Positions 22,786-33,549 of a stretch of 64,000 nucleotides of DNA are shown here, one piece after another (positions within the stretch are counted from its first letter, which is position 1; every line of letters starts with the position of its first letter). A program made the position numbers and the translations under genes. The notes under the pieces were generated by a model. The model did not search any database. It was not told the origin of the DNA and was given only the letters and a program-made list of their open reading frames with translations. Origin of the DNA: Catenaria anguillulae PL171 (taxonomy: Eukaryota > Blastocladiomycota > Blastocladiomycetes > Blastocladiales > Catenariaceae); NCBI GenBank assembly GCA_002102555.1, contig MCFL01000003.1, positions 744,001 through 808,000 on the forward strand. The letters are read 5' to 3'.

Positions 22786-23546
22786 ACGCAGCTCATTGAA
22801 AGAAGTGGACCAGGATGCATTGCGTCTTGTTAGCGCTGTGCATGGAATGGTCGGCACGCTTTAAATTTATTCGTGTCTCGCTCGACTCGGGCGCACGTCG
22901 TCGCGTCGTGCCAGACGGACTTACTCCAGGACTTATTCCGGTATCTGGCGTTTGTGACGTGGACCAAACCATCCCATCGTGCTTCATTCGGATCCCCCAA
23001 CGCCCACGAGTTCCCTTGAACCGAAGAAGCATTCGGGGTTCTGCTTCTTTGGGAGTTGATGCCTTCGATTGACTCGCCCTTCTACCCGTTCTGGTTTTGT
23101 TGTGAGAAACCTATAAGATAGGAGGATGAGCAGTGACGGACTTGACCGCCTACTGCTGCTGCGATGAGATTCAGAACAGGGAGACATCATATCATGGCCG
23201 TTGCTGCTATGCAAATTTATCGATATGAAAGGACTTCTCCCTGTCGTCTTTCATCCCTCGCTCCAAGCCTGGATTCCTGTGCTGCGGACAAAGGTTTTGT
23301 TGCACACGCGTCTTGGTGACTCCGTCTGGTCCAATGCGTTTGAAGTCGGGAGTGGACGAGATCTTGTGCGAACACCTGGGTCAATCGACACTACAGCAGG
23401 CGATCATACAAGTAAAGAAGGGGCTATGGTAGACTCACTCTCACATGTTTACAGACATCTCACTCAAAGCAACCGTACATGGCTGGAAGCAGCCACTGAT
23501 GTCAATACCATGAACCCCTCCTGAGATACATGAAAGAGCATTCACC
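22786..23546. promoter_or_regulatory. Divergent intergenic region between beta-lactamase copy A and the Hal4-like kinase
   Basis: About 760 bases between genes that point away from each other. No open frame of protein character is seen. It presumably holds the kinase promoter and what remains of the promoter of copy A. Confidence 0.4.
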
Positions 23547-26500
23547 ATGTCCAAAATTTTGACATCTGCAAGCAACCCGGACATCCATGTGGCTCCGCCA
23601 TCCCCTGAAGCCGAATCTTCCGCGATTCCCACACGCGGCAAAGATTCGGCTGTCCCTCAAGTAATATCTTCCGTTCTGGACAGCCAGTCATCCTCTGCGG
23701 CCAACAGCCCACGGCCAGTTCATCGCCGGACATTGAGCGCAGATGACCATCCAGTGTCGAAACCAGTCACTCACGCAGCCCTATTGACACCACCCAATGA
23801 GTGTGACTCGGCTGCCGTTGCCTTCAGCACGCCTGAACTGGCTAAAGACCCTCCATCAGACGCAACTCCTGTCGAAGAACCAGTGAAGACATTGCCTCAC
23901 TCAAAGTCGGAAACCGCCTCGGACGTGCACCATCACATGGGCATTGCTCAATTCAAAGATGTTGTCATTTGCACCGCCCCGCTCCAATCGGAGACTTTTC
24001 ACACTGGCGGAAGCGGTGGCACGCCCAAGCGAGCGTCACCGCACGAATCGGCTGACAAGTTGACACAGTCAGGTGGCACTGTCGACAAAAAGGCCTCCAG
24101 GGCACCCTTGGCCGCATTTAGCAGGTGGGATTCGGGAGAGACTGAGATTATTGTGGTTGCTACGCAAAGACCGCGTGGGCAGTCCAACAAAAACAAGGTC
24201 AACGGCGCGACTCGTGCAAGCACGAGCGATCTCAATACAAGTTCAAAATCGCAACTCACTTCGGATGTAAACCCCGATTCAAAGGGTGGTAAACCCACTC
24301 GGGCAGCCACCGTTCCCATCCCCGGTCGATCCAACAACTCCATTAGCAATCAGCCGCCAGTCGAGGACAGAAAACCGAACGACTTTTCCGAATCCGCCAG
24401 TGTCACGCAGACAAAGCCCATTGTGCTCGACCCTGAGACTGAGACTGTCGCCGAAGAGCAGCTGCAGTTGCTCTCGTCGTCGTTCCCACCAAATGCCACC
24501 ACCGCCCTTTACACTGGGCCAGACTCGAATGGTCGCCGTCAAGTGTTACGAGACAACAATCTCGAGCTGACCCGCATTCGTGCCCCGCTTCGTGCCCCGC
24601 TCGTGTACAAGTTCACCATTCCATCCAAGGGCCCACCTGCGCATGTGATTGCTGCCCGTTCAGCGTTCAAGGACGATTTTGCCCTACCCAACAGCCCCGT
24701 CTCGCCAGGAGCCAACACGATGCTCGTGGAGACAGCACATGTGGCACCGACCGCAGTCATCGGCCCATTGGCCGAATGCGGTGTGCGCCAAAAGGCCTTG
24801 GAGGAAAAGCTTTGCTCCTCGTTGTCGTCGTCGAGTGGAGATGAGGCAGCACCTGCAAAAGGTAAACATGCTCGGCGAAAGAGCCTGATTCACGAGTTTG
24901 AGCCAGTGATTCCCAGCACGCAAGCTGGCAAGAACATTGTACAGGGTACGTACATGTCATTTGTGCCGGGTCTATGAATGGGTTCTCCGGACCCTCACCC
25001 AAAAGTGATTGCTGCAGACGACGACGATGTCCATCACGAAGTGTTCTTCATTGACTCGAACCAAGGAAGTGAAAGCTCCATCACATCAGCAAGCAACTAC
25101 AAGTCCGGTACAAGAGAGACTGCGGCTCAATCCCAATCTGGTGCGAGGCCAGGCGTGACTCCCATTGTCCCTACCAGCACCGCTCTGCATCCTACAGATT
25201 ATGCGGACAATGTTTCGCCCCGTGACATGTCGGTCCCACCCTCCCCGCTCTACCTTGGTTCACCATCTGTTCCCATTCCCGGCATGCAGTCCGGAATGAC
25301 GGGCTCATCGTCAACTCTGGGATCACAGCGTGGCCGCCGCCGCTCGTCGCACCACTCGCACAAGCACGCATCTGGAGACGACATTGACGAGCTCTTGTTG
25401 AGCGAGGAAGAGGCAGAGCGTAAGAGAGCCGCACGCAAATTCGAGGTCCAGCGATGTGAGCCCAACCCGAACAGTGTGTTGCGACGCAATACGTCGTTTC
25501 GCGGGTCTGTGCACGCCAGTCCTACGTCGGCGTCAAGTGAGCCAATTGCATCCACTTCTCCCCATTTGAGTCCCAATACAGCCGAAAACGTTCGCCCCGG
25601 CTTGTCGCACGCTGGCGGTGGTTCGCTCCTTGGCCACCTATTCCACACGGACCACGCAAGCCACCCAAGCTCGCCATCGCATTCACCCGTCGCGTCGCCA
25701 GAGTCCAAACCGCACGGCACTGTCAAGCGCTCGTCGTCCATCATTGACAAGCTCGACCGCATGATGCATCCGGACCATGACAACACGGCTCCAGTTCTGC
25801 CAACATCGTCTGCTGCGACAGGCGGCGCCGACTCACCGCCAGCTTCTGCTGAGCCCTCGCGCTCGTCGTCACCCATCATGGGCCTGCTCACGCGCAAAAA
25901 GAGCGAGGCGTCGAGCCATTCGCCAAGGGCCGGAAGCGCGCATGGATCCACCAGGTTGCACAGGTCAAACTCGGAGTCATCTATGAACGAAAAGTACGGC
26001 ATCACAAAAGAGTTTTTGGGCAAAGGCGCGAATGCGACTGTGCGATTGGCACACAAGCTCGTTGACAAGTCGACGACCGACCACCATCACGGTCACCATG
26101 GACACCATCATCATCATGGACACCAGCATGGGCATCACGGCGGCCATCACCAGGGCCACAGCGAGCACCCGTCGGCAGCCACGACGCGATCCGACGCGAC
26201 GCCGCACAATTCCCCGGCCACAGGTACCGGGGCGCCCACAGGCACGGCATTGGCCAGCGGCAACAATAGCACGGTGGCCAACGACGATTCGTCACGCCAC
26301 TCGTCTGCGGGCCAGCTGTCACGCACAATGTCACTGTCGAAATCCTCGTCCTTTTCTGGAGCCAGCGAGCAAGGCGACAATGTGGTCCCAATTGAGCGAC
26401 TATTTGCCATCAAAAAGTTCCGTAAGAGGCGCAAAGAGGAATCGGAAAAGGACTACATCAAGAAACTGAGTGCCGAGTTTTGCATTTCATCGAGTTTACA

Positions 26501-27352
26501 TCATCCGCATGTGATTGAGACGGTGGATTTGATTCAAGACGAGCAAGACCAATGGTGCGAGGTCATGGAGTACATGCCAGGCGGCGACTTGTTTGCGAGG
26601 ATTGCCAACGGCCCGCCCATGAGTGTGGGCGAGCGCGATTGTTTGTTTGCGCAATTGATTGAAGGGGTTGGGTACTTGCATAGCATTGGAGTAGCGCATC
26701 GGGATTTGAAGCCCGAGGTACAAGACACAATATTCCAACTTGTTGCCATTGTCTGCATGATTTTGACGTGTCCCTGTCTCTCGTTTGACGCAGAACTTGC
26801 TCTTGGACGCGGACGGTCGCACCCTGAAAATTGCTGATTTCGGTACCTCAGAAGTATTCCGTGTCCCCTGGGCCAAGGACCGTCGTCGTGTCAAGGGCAT
26901 TTGTGGATCCGACCCGTACATTGCCCCTGAAGAGTGGTCCGGCAATTCGTATGAGCCTGATTTGGTGGATGTGTGGGCCACAGGCATCATCTTTTTTGTG
27001 ATGGTACACAAGACCATTCCGTGGAAGGCGGCAGTCAAGACGGACCCGCATTATGCAAACTTTTTGGAGACACGGCGCACCGGCATGTTTGAGTACATTG
27101 ACGAGTTGCCTGGCGGGGAAGAAGGGCCGAGGGACTTGCTGTATGAGATTTTGGAGCCGGATCCAACTGTACGTCCTTCATGCTTTTCAGTCAGTTGAGT
27201 GGGAATATTGACCTTGAAGCTAACATATTGGGTTACAGAGGCGAATCACTTGTGAAGGCATCACAAAAAACAGGTGGTTCCAGCTCATTTCCGTGTGTGA
27301 GCCTGGTAAAGCACAGATGACACATTCACATTACACAGGGTCTTCGTCTTGA
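23547..27352 (+). CDS. Hal4/Sat4-Npr1-type fungal serine/threonine kinase with His-rich insert
   Basis: Four exons (23547-24945, 25018-26717, 26794-27168, 27239-27352) join in perfect phase to 1,195 residues. The first 780 or so are Ser/Pro/Thr-rich and disordered, as in yeast Hal4, Hal5 and Npr1, which control plasma-membrane transporters and ion homeostasis. The kinase domain begins ITKEFLGKGANATVRLAHK. About 110 residues, including a run dominated by His (26083-26170) and a Ser-rich stretch, then separate it from the catalytic lysine FAIKKFRKRR. HLHHPHV-like, EYMPGGDLFARI, HRDLKPE/NLLL, IADFGTSE, GSDPYIAPEEW and DVWATGIIFF complete an active-looking kinase. The GT(S)E, GS-PY-APEE and W-T-GI features are those of the Npr1/Hal family. 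The intron at 26718-26793 cuts between HRDLKPE and NLLL. Confidence 0.9.
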
Positions 27353-27572
27353 ATGGACGGAACCGCATTGTTTTTGTCTTTGCTACAAATTTCTTCCGTT
27401 GCTATAGCTTTACCATATATACATGCATTCATGTGTGAGAGCTGCTGTCAGGTGGGCGTTCAACCCAATGACTCTTTGGCGGATGCATTATACACACATA
27501 TTTACAAAAGGACTCCACGACACTCCTGCATCCGAATATCATACCACCGCGGCATCCCGAGGGACTTTGAGC

Positions 27573-28307
27573 TTAGAGAGCATAGCCCTTGTAACCGTTA
27601 ATCAAGTACTCGGCCTCGGCGGTTGTAGCCTTGATACTCTCCCTCTTGCGCAAAGCCTCAATGTACTGGTTGAACCTGGCAAACTCGTCCGTGTTGGGCA
27701 CCTTGAACCCGCGGTAATGCTCATTGACGACCAACCGCGCAAAGAACGGGGCAACAAGAATATCGGCAATCGAAAACTCGTGGCCGAGCGCATAAGGCCC
27801 CTCAGGCGCCAACTGCGCCTGGACGGCCTTGATGGCTTCGAGCAGCTTTGCTGACAACTCGGCGTGCTTTTCGGCATCCTTTTCGCGCAACAGCGCGTAG
27901 AAAGCGCCCGTGAACCCGTTGGACACGGCATCGACCACGAGTCCGGCCTTGTACCGCTTGACGGCATTGGCGGGGCCGCCAAGAGCAAGTGGCGAGTTGT
28001 TGGCTTGCAAGAGGAATTCGGCGATAAGGGCAGACTCGATCAACACCTCCTTCTTGCCGTCAGGGCCTGGGTGCGTGATTTCAAGGGCGGGGACTTTGCC
28101 ACGAGGGTTCACTTTAGGGTACCATTCGGGCTTGTTCTTGAGGTCAATCTCGACCAGCTCGACGGCGCCGTTGGCGTACGTGCCAGGAGTGATCGCGTCG
28201 ATGAGGCCGAGCTCGTGCAGGGCGATGGAAGCACGTTGCGCAAAGGGGCAGATCTTGGCCGTGTAGAACTTGGCCGGGGTGAAGGCGAGGTTGGAAGAGG
28301 CGGTCAT
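27573..28307 (-). CDS. Glutathione S-transferase, omega-like
   Basis: Single exon of 244 residues from the ATG at 28307; the frame is open further upstream to 28577 but without protein character. The N-terminal thioredoxin-like domain has CPFAQRASIAL (Cys at about residue 20, the omega-class catalytic position), the cis-Pro segment GKVPALE, and IESALIAEFL for glutathione binding. The C-terminal helical domain has the GST N-capping pattern in FSIADILVAPFF. Omega-type enzymes act as thiol transferases and dehydroascorbate reductases; this is family knowledge and not shown here. Convergent with the kinase upstream and divergent from the uS12m gene. Confidence 0.88.
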   Translation of the reverse strand: MTASSNLAFTPAKFYTAKICPFAQRASIALHELGLIDAITPGTYANGAVELVEIDLKNKPEWYPKVNPRGKVPALEITHPGPDGKKEVLIESALIAEFLLQANNSPLALGGPANAVKRYKAGLVVDAVSNGFTGAFYALLREKDAEKHAELSAKLLEAIKAVQAQLAPEGPYALGHEFSIADILVAPFFARLVVNEHYRGFKVPNTDEFARFNQYIEALRKRESIKATTAEAEYLINGYKGYAL

Positions 28308-28827
28308 GGTGCAGATGCGTTGGGAGTTGGGGGGATTATTTCTGAACGAAGGACATGGAGCAAAAGTGCGGGTTGCTGCGAGACATGGGACAGACACTGA
28401 AGCGGATTGAAAGAGGTGGGGCGGAGCGCCTGTATTTGTACTGTCCGTCCCCGCTCCATACGTATACGCCACCTTGCGGTTGAGCTTCAGGCCTGGCTTC
28501 AGGCGTTGCAAAGCAATGCTGAAGCTGACGTGACGGATGACGGAAGATTCCGTCAGCAAGTACGCGATGTTGTTCATTGATCACGAACAGCTGATGTGAG
28601 ACTGATCAGTGTTCACAATCGACTAAACGTGGGACGCACCCAGCGATCTACCATAATGGGAAACGGGCCGTCGATCTGGCTACACCCACTTTCTCAACCT
28701 CTACCTTTGCCCCATTGTTACTGGTGATAACAAAGTATCAATTCCTGTTGGCTCGGCAGCCTCAATGAAAGTGCACCGGCTCATGTGAGAAAGAACCCAG
28801 CGAAGTAGGAATCCAACTCTGTCCATC
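28308..28827. promoter_or_regulatory. Divergent intergenic region, GST (-) and uS12m (+)
   Basis: About 520 bases shared as upstream region of two genes transcribed apart. Nothing else is recognisable in it. Confidence 0.4.
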
Positions 28828-29424
28828 ATGCTGTCCCAAGTCTTATCCTCTCTCGCCGCCACGGCCCGATCGGTCGCCCGCTTGCCGCTGCCCCGTCCCT
28901 CCACGGCACCCACTGCCGCCCGGGCCGCCCTCGGCGCTGCCCGACCTGTCCTGCTGGCCACTCCCGCCCACGTTGCACCACCTGCGTCGTCGTCCATCCT
29001 ACTGGCCCAGCTTCCCGCCCGGTCCTTCCACACGTCGATCCCGCACTCGGCCACACTCAACCAAGTCATGGGTGGCATGCGCAAGCCCCGCGTGCGCAAG
29101 GTGAAATGCCCGCACTTGGACGGGTGCCCGCAAAAGCGCGGCGTGTGCATCAAGGTGTACACAACGTCGCCAAAGAAACCCAACTCGGCCGTGCGTAAAG
29201 TCGCCAAGGTCCGCTTGTCCAACGGCAAGGAGGTAATTGCCTACATTCCGGGCGAGGGCCACAACTTGCAAGAACACAGTGTGGTGCTCGTCAGGGGCGG
29301 ACGTGTGCCTGATTTGCCCGGTGTGAGGTATCACTTGATTCGTGGCGCTTTGGATTTGCAGGCGGTTGCGGGACGCATGAATGCCAGGTCAAAGTATGGT
29401 GCACCAAAGCCCAAGAAGGATTGA
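28828..29424 (+). CDS. MRPS12: Mitochondrial small-subunit ribosomal protein uS12m
   Basis: Intact single exon of 198 residues. Residues 1 to about 75 are an Arg/Ala/Ser/Pro-rich mitochondrial presequence ending near RSFHTS. The mature part begins ATLNQVMGG and carries the conserved uS12 decoding-centre block ([20 protein letters not shown]), then [12 protein letters not shown] and the [11 protein letters not shown] segment. It sits at the A-site of the mitoribosome, where it monitors codon-anticodon pairing. The cysteines in [15 protein letters not shown] are usual for the bacterial and mitochondrial forms. Convergent with the SANT gene, with 160 bases between. Confidence 0.96.
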   Translation: MLSQVLSSLAATARSVARLPLPRPSTAPTAARAALGAARPVLLATPAHVAPPASSSILLAQLPARSFHTSIPHSATLNQVMGGMRKPRVRKVKCPHLDGCPQKRGVCIKVYTTSPKKPNSAVRKVAKVRLSNGKEVIAYIPGEGHNLQEHSVVLVRGGRVPDLPGVRYHLIRGALDLQAVAGRMNARSKYGAPKPKKD

Positions 29425-29583
29425 GCCCAGCAGATCAAGTGACTCAGTGAGTGACCGAGTGAGCGAGCAAGGCTGCGTGAGTGGGATTGGTTTGGGTCGA
29501 TGGTTAGCTGATTTTGTTACTTCCTTGGTTAGTTTCGTTTTCTTCAACATCACCGTGTATACAGCTATTTCCAAACGACATAT

Positions 29584-31646
29584 TTACATGATCGAATCAC
29601 TCGCATGGGTCTGCTTTGACTGCTGCCCCGCTGCTCCTCCGACTCCAGTTGGCCCAGACGCAGGCACCGGTGGTGGCACACCCATCAATTGCCTTGGCGC
29701 ACTACCTTCTCCCGGCGGCGGAACTGGTGGCTGGGGCGCCATTGGCCGCGGCAGCAATGCTGCCTGTACCGTTAGCCCTGAGCGGCTTGATCCAGCCGTT
29801 TGATCCGCAACCTCCTCATTCATCTTTTTCTTTTTGCGCCGCGACCCAACACTCGGGCCGGAATCTGCCGACGACGACGACGCAGCGTGCGCCGAAGCTG
29901 AAGCGAGGTACGGATTGGACGCAAACGGGACTGCAGATGTGAATGGCCAGGTGTGGGTTGCAGACTCGAGGGGACGTGATGGAGCGGGAGGGCGAGCGGG
30001 CAGATCGGACGGAATCGCAAGCGGAACAGGCGATGGAGCTAGAGGAAATGGATACGATGGCGGCGGGCCACTGAGTTCCCAAAGACGCTTCCTGGGCAAG
30101 CGTGGGGTTTTGCCCTTTGCGACCGCGGTTTGGGATGGTGCGGGAACAGAAACCGGATTGCTAGCTGACGGTTGAAAGGACGAGTGTGATGGCAGGGGAT
30201 TCATCATATCAGGAAGTGCTGGCAAAGCCGCCGAGCCAAGTGCTGCTTGTGCAGGCAGTGGAGGTAGCCGTGCATGGGTCGGGAGAGTTGTTGGCGGGTA
30301 CGCGGACCAACCAGGTGGCACTGGCGGATACTGAGGCGCCGCAAACATCCGTCTCTCTTCGCCATCATCCAACGCCGCATGCCTGACCCCAGTGTTGGCT
30401 TTGTCGGACTCGTCTGCATCTACTTGCATCTTTTCGTCCTGCTCGCCCCACGACTCAAGCACCTCATCTTCGGCCCCATTTGCAAGTTGAATCGGCCGCA
30501 GCGGCGGCAGGCCAAGCACGTCAACCGCAGCTCGTGCAAAGTCGACGCGGCCAGATTGCGCCGACCGTGGCAGAAGTGCCTTTGTCGAGCGCGCGTCGTC
30601 CACAGCGTCTGCAAAGTCTGGTGAGATCAGGAGCGAGTTGACATGGTGCCGGTGAATGTATGGCGCGAGGTAGGTGCGCAAGGGCAAGAGAGAGGTTTGT
30701 GCTGGGAGGTGAGATGTCAGGAACGACAGCGAATCGATCGCGATTTGTTGGTCTGTTGGATGTGCTGTTAGTAAGGGAAGAGCTTCAATCCAGAAGAGCA
30801 AGACAGTTGACAACCGTTAGGCGAGCGTGAATGGAGATGTCGGAGACAGTCTTCGAGGCTTCCTTGACAGCAGAGGATGAGAAATTCAAAAAGGAAATCG
30901 TGATCTGTGGAGAGCGGAAGGCAATGAGCTGGGAATGAAGGAAAACAACGTCCACGGTGTGAAAAGACCAGTCGCATACCAGAATGAGTTGAGTGCAAAG
31001 TTGAAAGCCGCTCAATGAGTAAAGCTTTTGATCGTTCCAAAGCCTCGCTTGACGTTTCCTCGCTTGGCTCCTTCAAGAGCCCCGCGAGCTCATCCAGATT
31101 ATCTGTTCCTCCATCAATCGTCATTGGTCAATAAGGCTAGTGAAGTAAAAGACGGATTGAACGCACCCGTGTCGAATCGGGAAGCGCTTGTATCGTCAAA
31201 TAGTTGCGGCGGCAAGCCATTAGTAAACGATATCCCGTTCTCGAGTCGTTTCGGCGTGGGCGTTATCGTAGGCATCAACTTGAGCTGGACCAACTTGGCT
31301 TTGACTTGCCGCACAGTTTTGAAGGGCTCAAATTGGCGAGCGATTTCTGAAGGATGGTTTCCAATTCTGTTGATGTGTTGACAGTGCATGCTGCGTTGGT
31401 GAGCAGGTTGGAGGTTGGGAGCCCTGCGGGGTGCACGTTGTGACAGTCACACATTTGGTGCAATCGAACCAAAGCAGTGACTTCATCTTCTGCCCATTCG
31501 CTTTTGGGTACAGCATTGACTGTAGCTTTGCGCTTGATCCTATGAGAAGAGGCACTCTGGTCATGATGGGCATGTCGAGGGCCAGCCGGTGTTCCGTTGC
31601 GCGTGGTATTGACAGAATCCATGTTGGGTTGGGGGTTCGGGTCCAT
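29584..31646 (-). CDS. SANT/Myb-like domain protein with Pro-rich tail, function unknown
   Basis: Start at 31646 (MDPNPQP). Introns at 31367-31452 and 31103-31166 join in phase, and a third donor lies at 30979. The first two exons build a Myb/SANT-like helix set: EWAEDEVTALVRLHQ, then IIGNHPSEIARQFEPFKTV, then RQVKAKLVQL. This gives Trp, long helix, short helix, then a Q-V-x-x-K recognition helix. The middle part is helical, and the C-terminal 300 residues are Pro/Ala/Ser-rich with a basic RRKKKK cluster near 29835, a possible nuclear signal. The frame between about 30980 and 30790 is not fully resolved: one splice is out of phase, and a one-base change near 30805 is needed. Putative DNA- or histone-binding protein. 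Confidence 0.6.
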
Positions 31647-32353
31647 CCTAGGTACACTTGCAGTGAATAGTAGATGACACGGAGACTCGAGTGCATTGGG
31701 TGTTGCCACAGTTTTCATCGTATGTCCTTACGGAACAAGCCAAAATCCACACTAGCGTGCATGCATATGCTTTGAACGCACACGGTTGTGATCGGCAACG
31801 TCGTATGTAGCCTCGATTCACCGATTCCCACTCCAAGTCGAGCTGCCTCGGCGTGCTCGCGATCGGTTCACATTCCGGACCTCAGCGGTGCGGAACAGGA
31901 TAGTGAGTGAGTGACCCATGTACGCGAGCGCATGCTGAATGAAAGACTTGAAGAAATCGACCAAATTATCTCAGCCAACGGCGACCTATTGCACGTCTTG
32001 CTCGCCCCACATTGCATCTCTCAACCTCGCCCTTGGCAGCTGATCCACACGCGTTTTGCCCTTCGTCTCGACATTTCTTTTGACAATGAGCCGTGGTAAG
32101 CATCTCTAGAGTCCATCTTCCGCATCGACTTTCAAGTCGCTTCGTGCTCTGCCGCACCTTCCAATAACCTCGAAACTCACGGACACGATTTCCCGTGACC
32201 CCCCCCCCGTCCCGACGATGATCCGCTTGTTGTTGTCGTGCATGTCTATTTAGTTCGTGCTTCAACCGTTGGCACTGCCGACCGCCCGCGCCCAGTGTCC
32301 TACGTTGATCCTGCTAGGCGTATGTCCTCGCCGTTTTTGCAATCACGTAGTCT
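31647..32353. other. Divergent intergenic region with a C10 run
   Basis: Separates the SANT gene (-) from the RPEL gene (+). A run of ten C lies at 32199-32208. An ATG at 31911 opens 62 codons that might be a first RPEL exon, but I cannot join it convincingly. The AG at 32346-32347 looks like an acceptor just before the RPEL exon. Confidence 0.35.
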
Positions 32354-33074
32354 TTGAGCTCATGCGAGAGTCTGTGTGATCCATTCATTGGCCGCTTCAC
32401 AGCTGGACTGCTCCCAGAAAATCCACCCGCACCCATCTCTGCGCGCATTCCTGGAGAAGGGGAAGAGGACGAAGATGACGCCCCTGGTGGATTGAGCCAA
32501 GGCCCGTTGACGTATGTGTTGATTGTACCTTGCCACTGTGAACGCCGTCGCGATTTGTTTGGCACTGACTGCCCTTGCATGTTCCCACAATACACAACAA
32601 CCCTGCCTGATCAGTCGGTATGGTGGTCAAGGCAACCTTGCCGACATGCTGAGCAGCCGTCCGACCAAGGAAGAGCTCATCAGTCGGAACATTCTCAAGG
32701 GTACGCATCGTTGCGCCTGCCATTAGGTTGCCCCGGGTGATTCCACTCACCGAGCCTGAATGAATTCTGTCGCCAATGCAGACGACAAGGTCTCACCTCG
32801 TTTGCAAGCCGCCCAAGAAGAGCTAAAAAAGAAGCAGCTCGAAGACATGCTCAACAAAAAGATTCCGCACCGTGCCAATGTCGAAGAACTTGTCCATTCC
32901 AACATCCTGCATGCCGACCCAGGCGTGGCGCCCGCCCTGCAAGCTGCGCAGGATAGTCTGAAGCGCGCCCAGATCGAGGACGAGATCACAAAGAACTTGC
33001 GCGAGCGGCCATCCATTCAGCAGTTACAGGAAAAGGAGATTATCAAGCCGGCCGAGGAGAAGGCTGGCGTGTAA
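32354..33074 (+). CDS. RPEL-repeat protein (putative G-actin binding), 5' end uncertain
   Basis: Three exons are clear: 32354-32511, 32615-32700 and 32782-33074, all in phase, ending in TAA. A first exon upstream is likely, because the first one given starts without an ATG behind a splice-acceptor-like AG. Three RPEL-type units are visible: DMLSSRPTKEELISRNILK, then DMLNKKIPHRANVEELVHSNIL, then NLRERPSIQQLQEKEIIK. Linkers of about 25-30 residues predicted as helix separate them (LQAAQEELKKKQ, LQAAQDSLKRAQ). In animals RPEL arrays of MRTF and Phactr proteins bind G-actin. Before the repeats lies a short acidic segment (GEGEEDEDD). It is a compact protein of about 180 residues, made of little else than repeats. 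Confidence 0.75.
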
Positions 33075-33549
33075 GCCGGCGCCCTGTCGTCTCGAAGAAT
33101 ACGTCATGGTGGTTCCCACGTATGGTTCAGGAATGTTTTCCTTGCTGTCGGCTGGCATCCTGCCGAAATTCAGTTGTCTTTCTACCTTTTTTTTCTTCTT
33201 CGTCACTCGCCATTGCTGTTCGCTCTACTTTCTTGCCGTCCATTGCTGGTCCTGTCCAATCTGGCTCTGGTGCCCTTTTTGGATTCCACCCTTGTGCGTA
33301 GGCCCTGTTTTCCTTGATCAATTGTCGTCACCTCCAAATGAAATTATTCACATGCAGTACCGCATATGCTCCTTGGCCCCTCCGAACCGGCGGCGGGAGC
33401 CGTTTGCAGCGGTTGGCGGAGAAACATGGGCACGCGCGCCGTCTGGCGTTCTCCTGGTCGCGAAGATTTTCAAGCGTGTCGAATGAACCTTGTTTTTTTC
33501 TGTTCTGCACAAATTCTCTCTTGTGCTTTGCCCATTATTGCACATAACA
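33075..33549. other. Intergenic between RPEL and acyl-CoA dehydrogenase genes
   Basis: About 475 bases; T-rich stretches around 33180-33240 may belong to the RPEL 3' UTR. No gene seen. Confidence 0.4.

Noticed and set aside
31911-32099. 62-codon frame starting MTHVRERMLNERLEEIDQ as a possible first RPEL exon
   Set aside because: No donor joins it in phase to the exon at 32354, and its second half is not protein-like.
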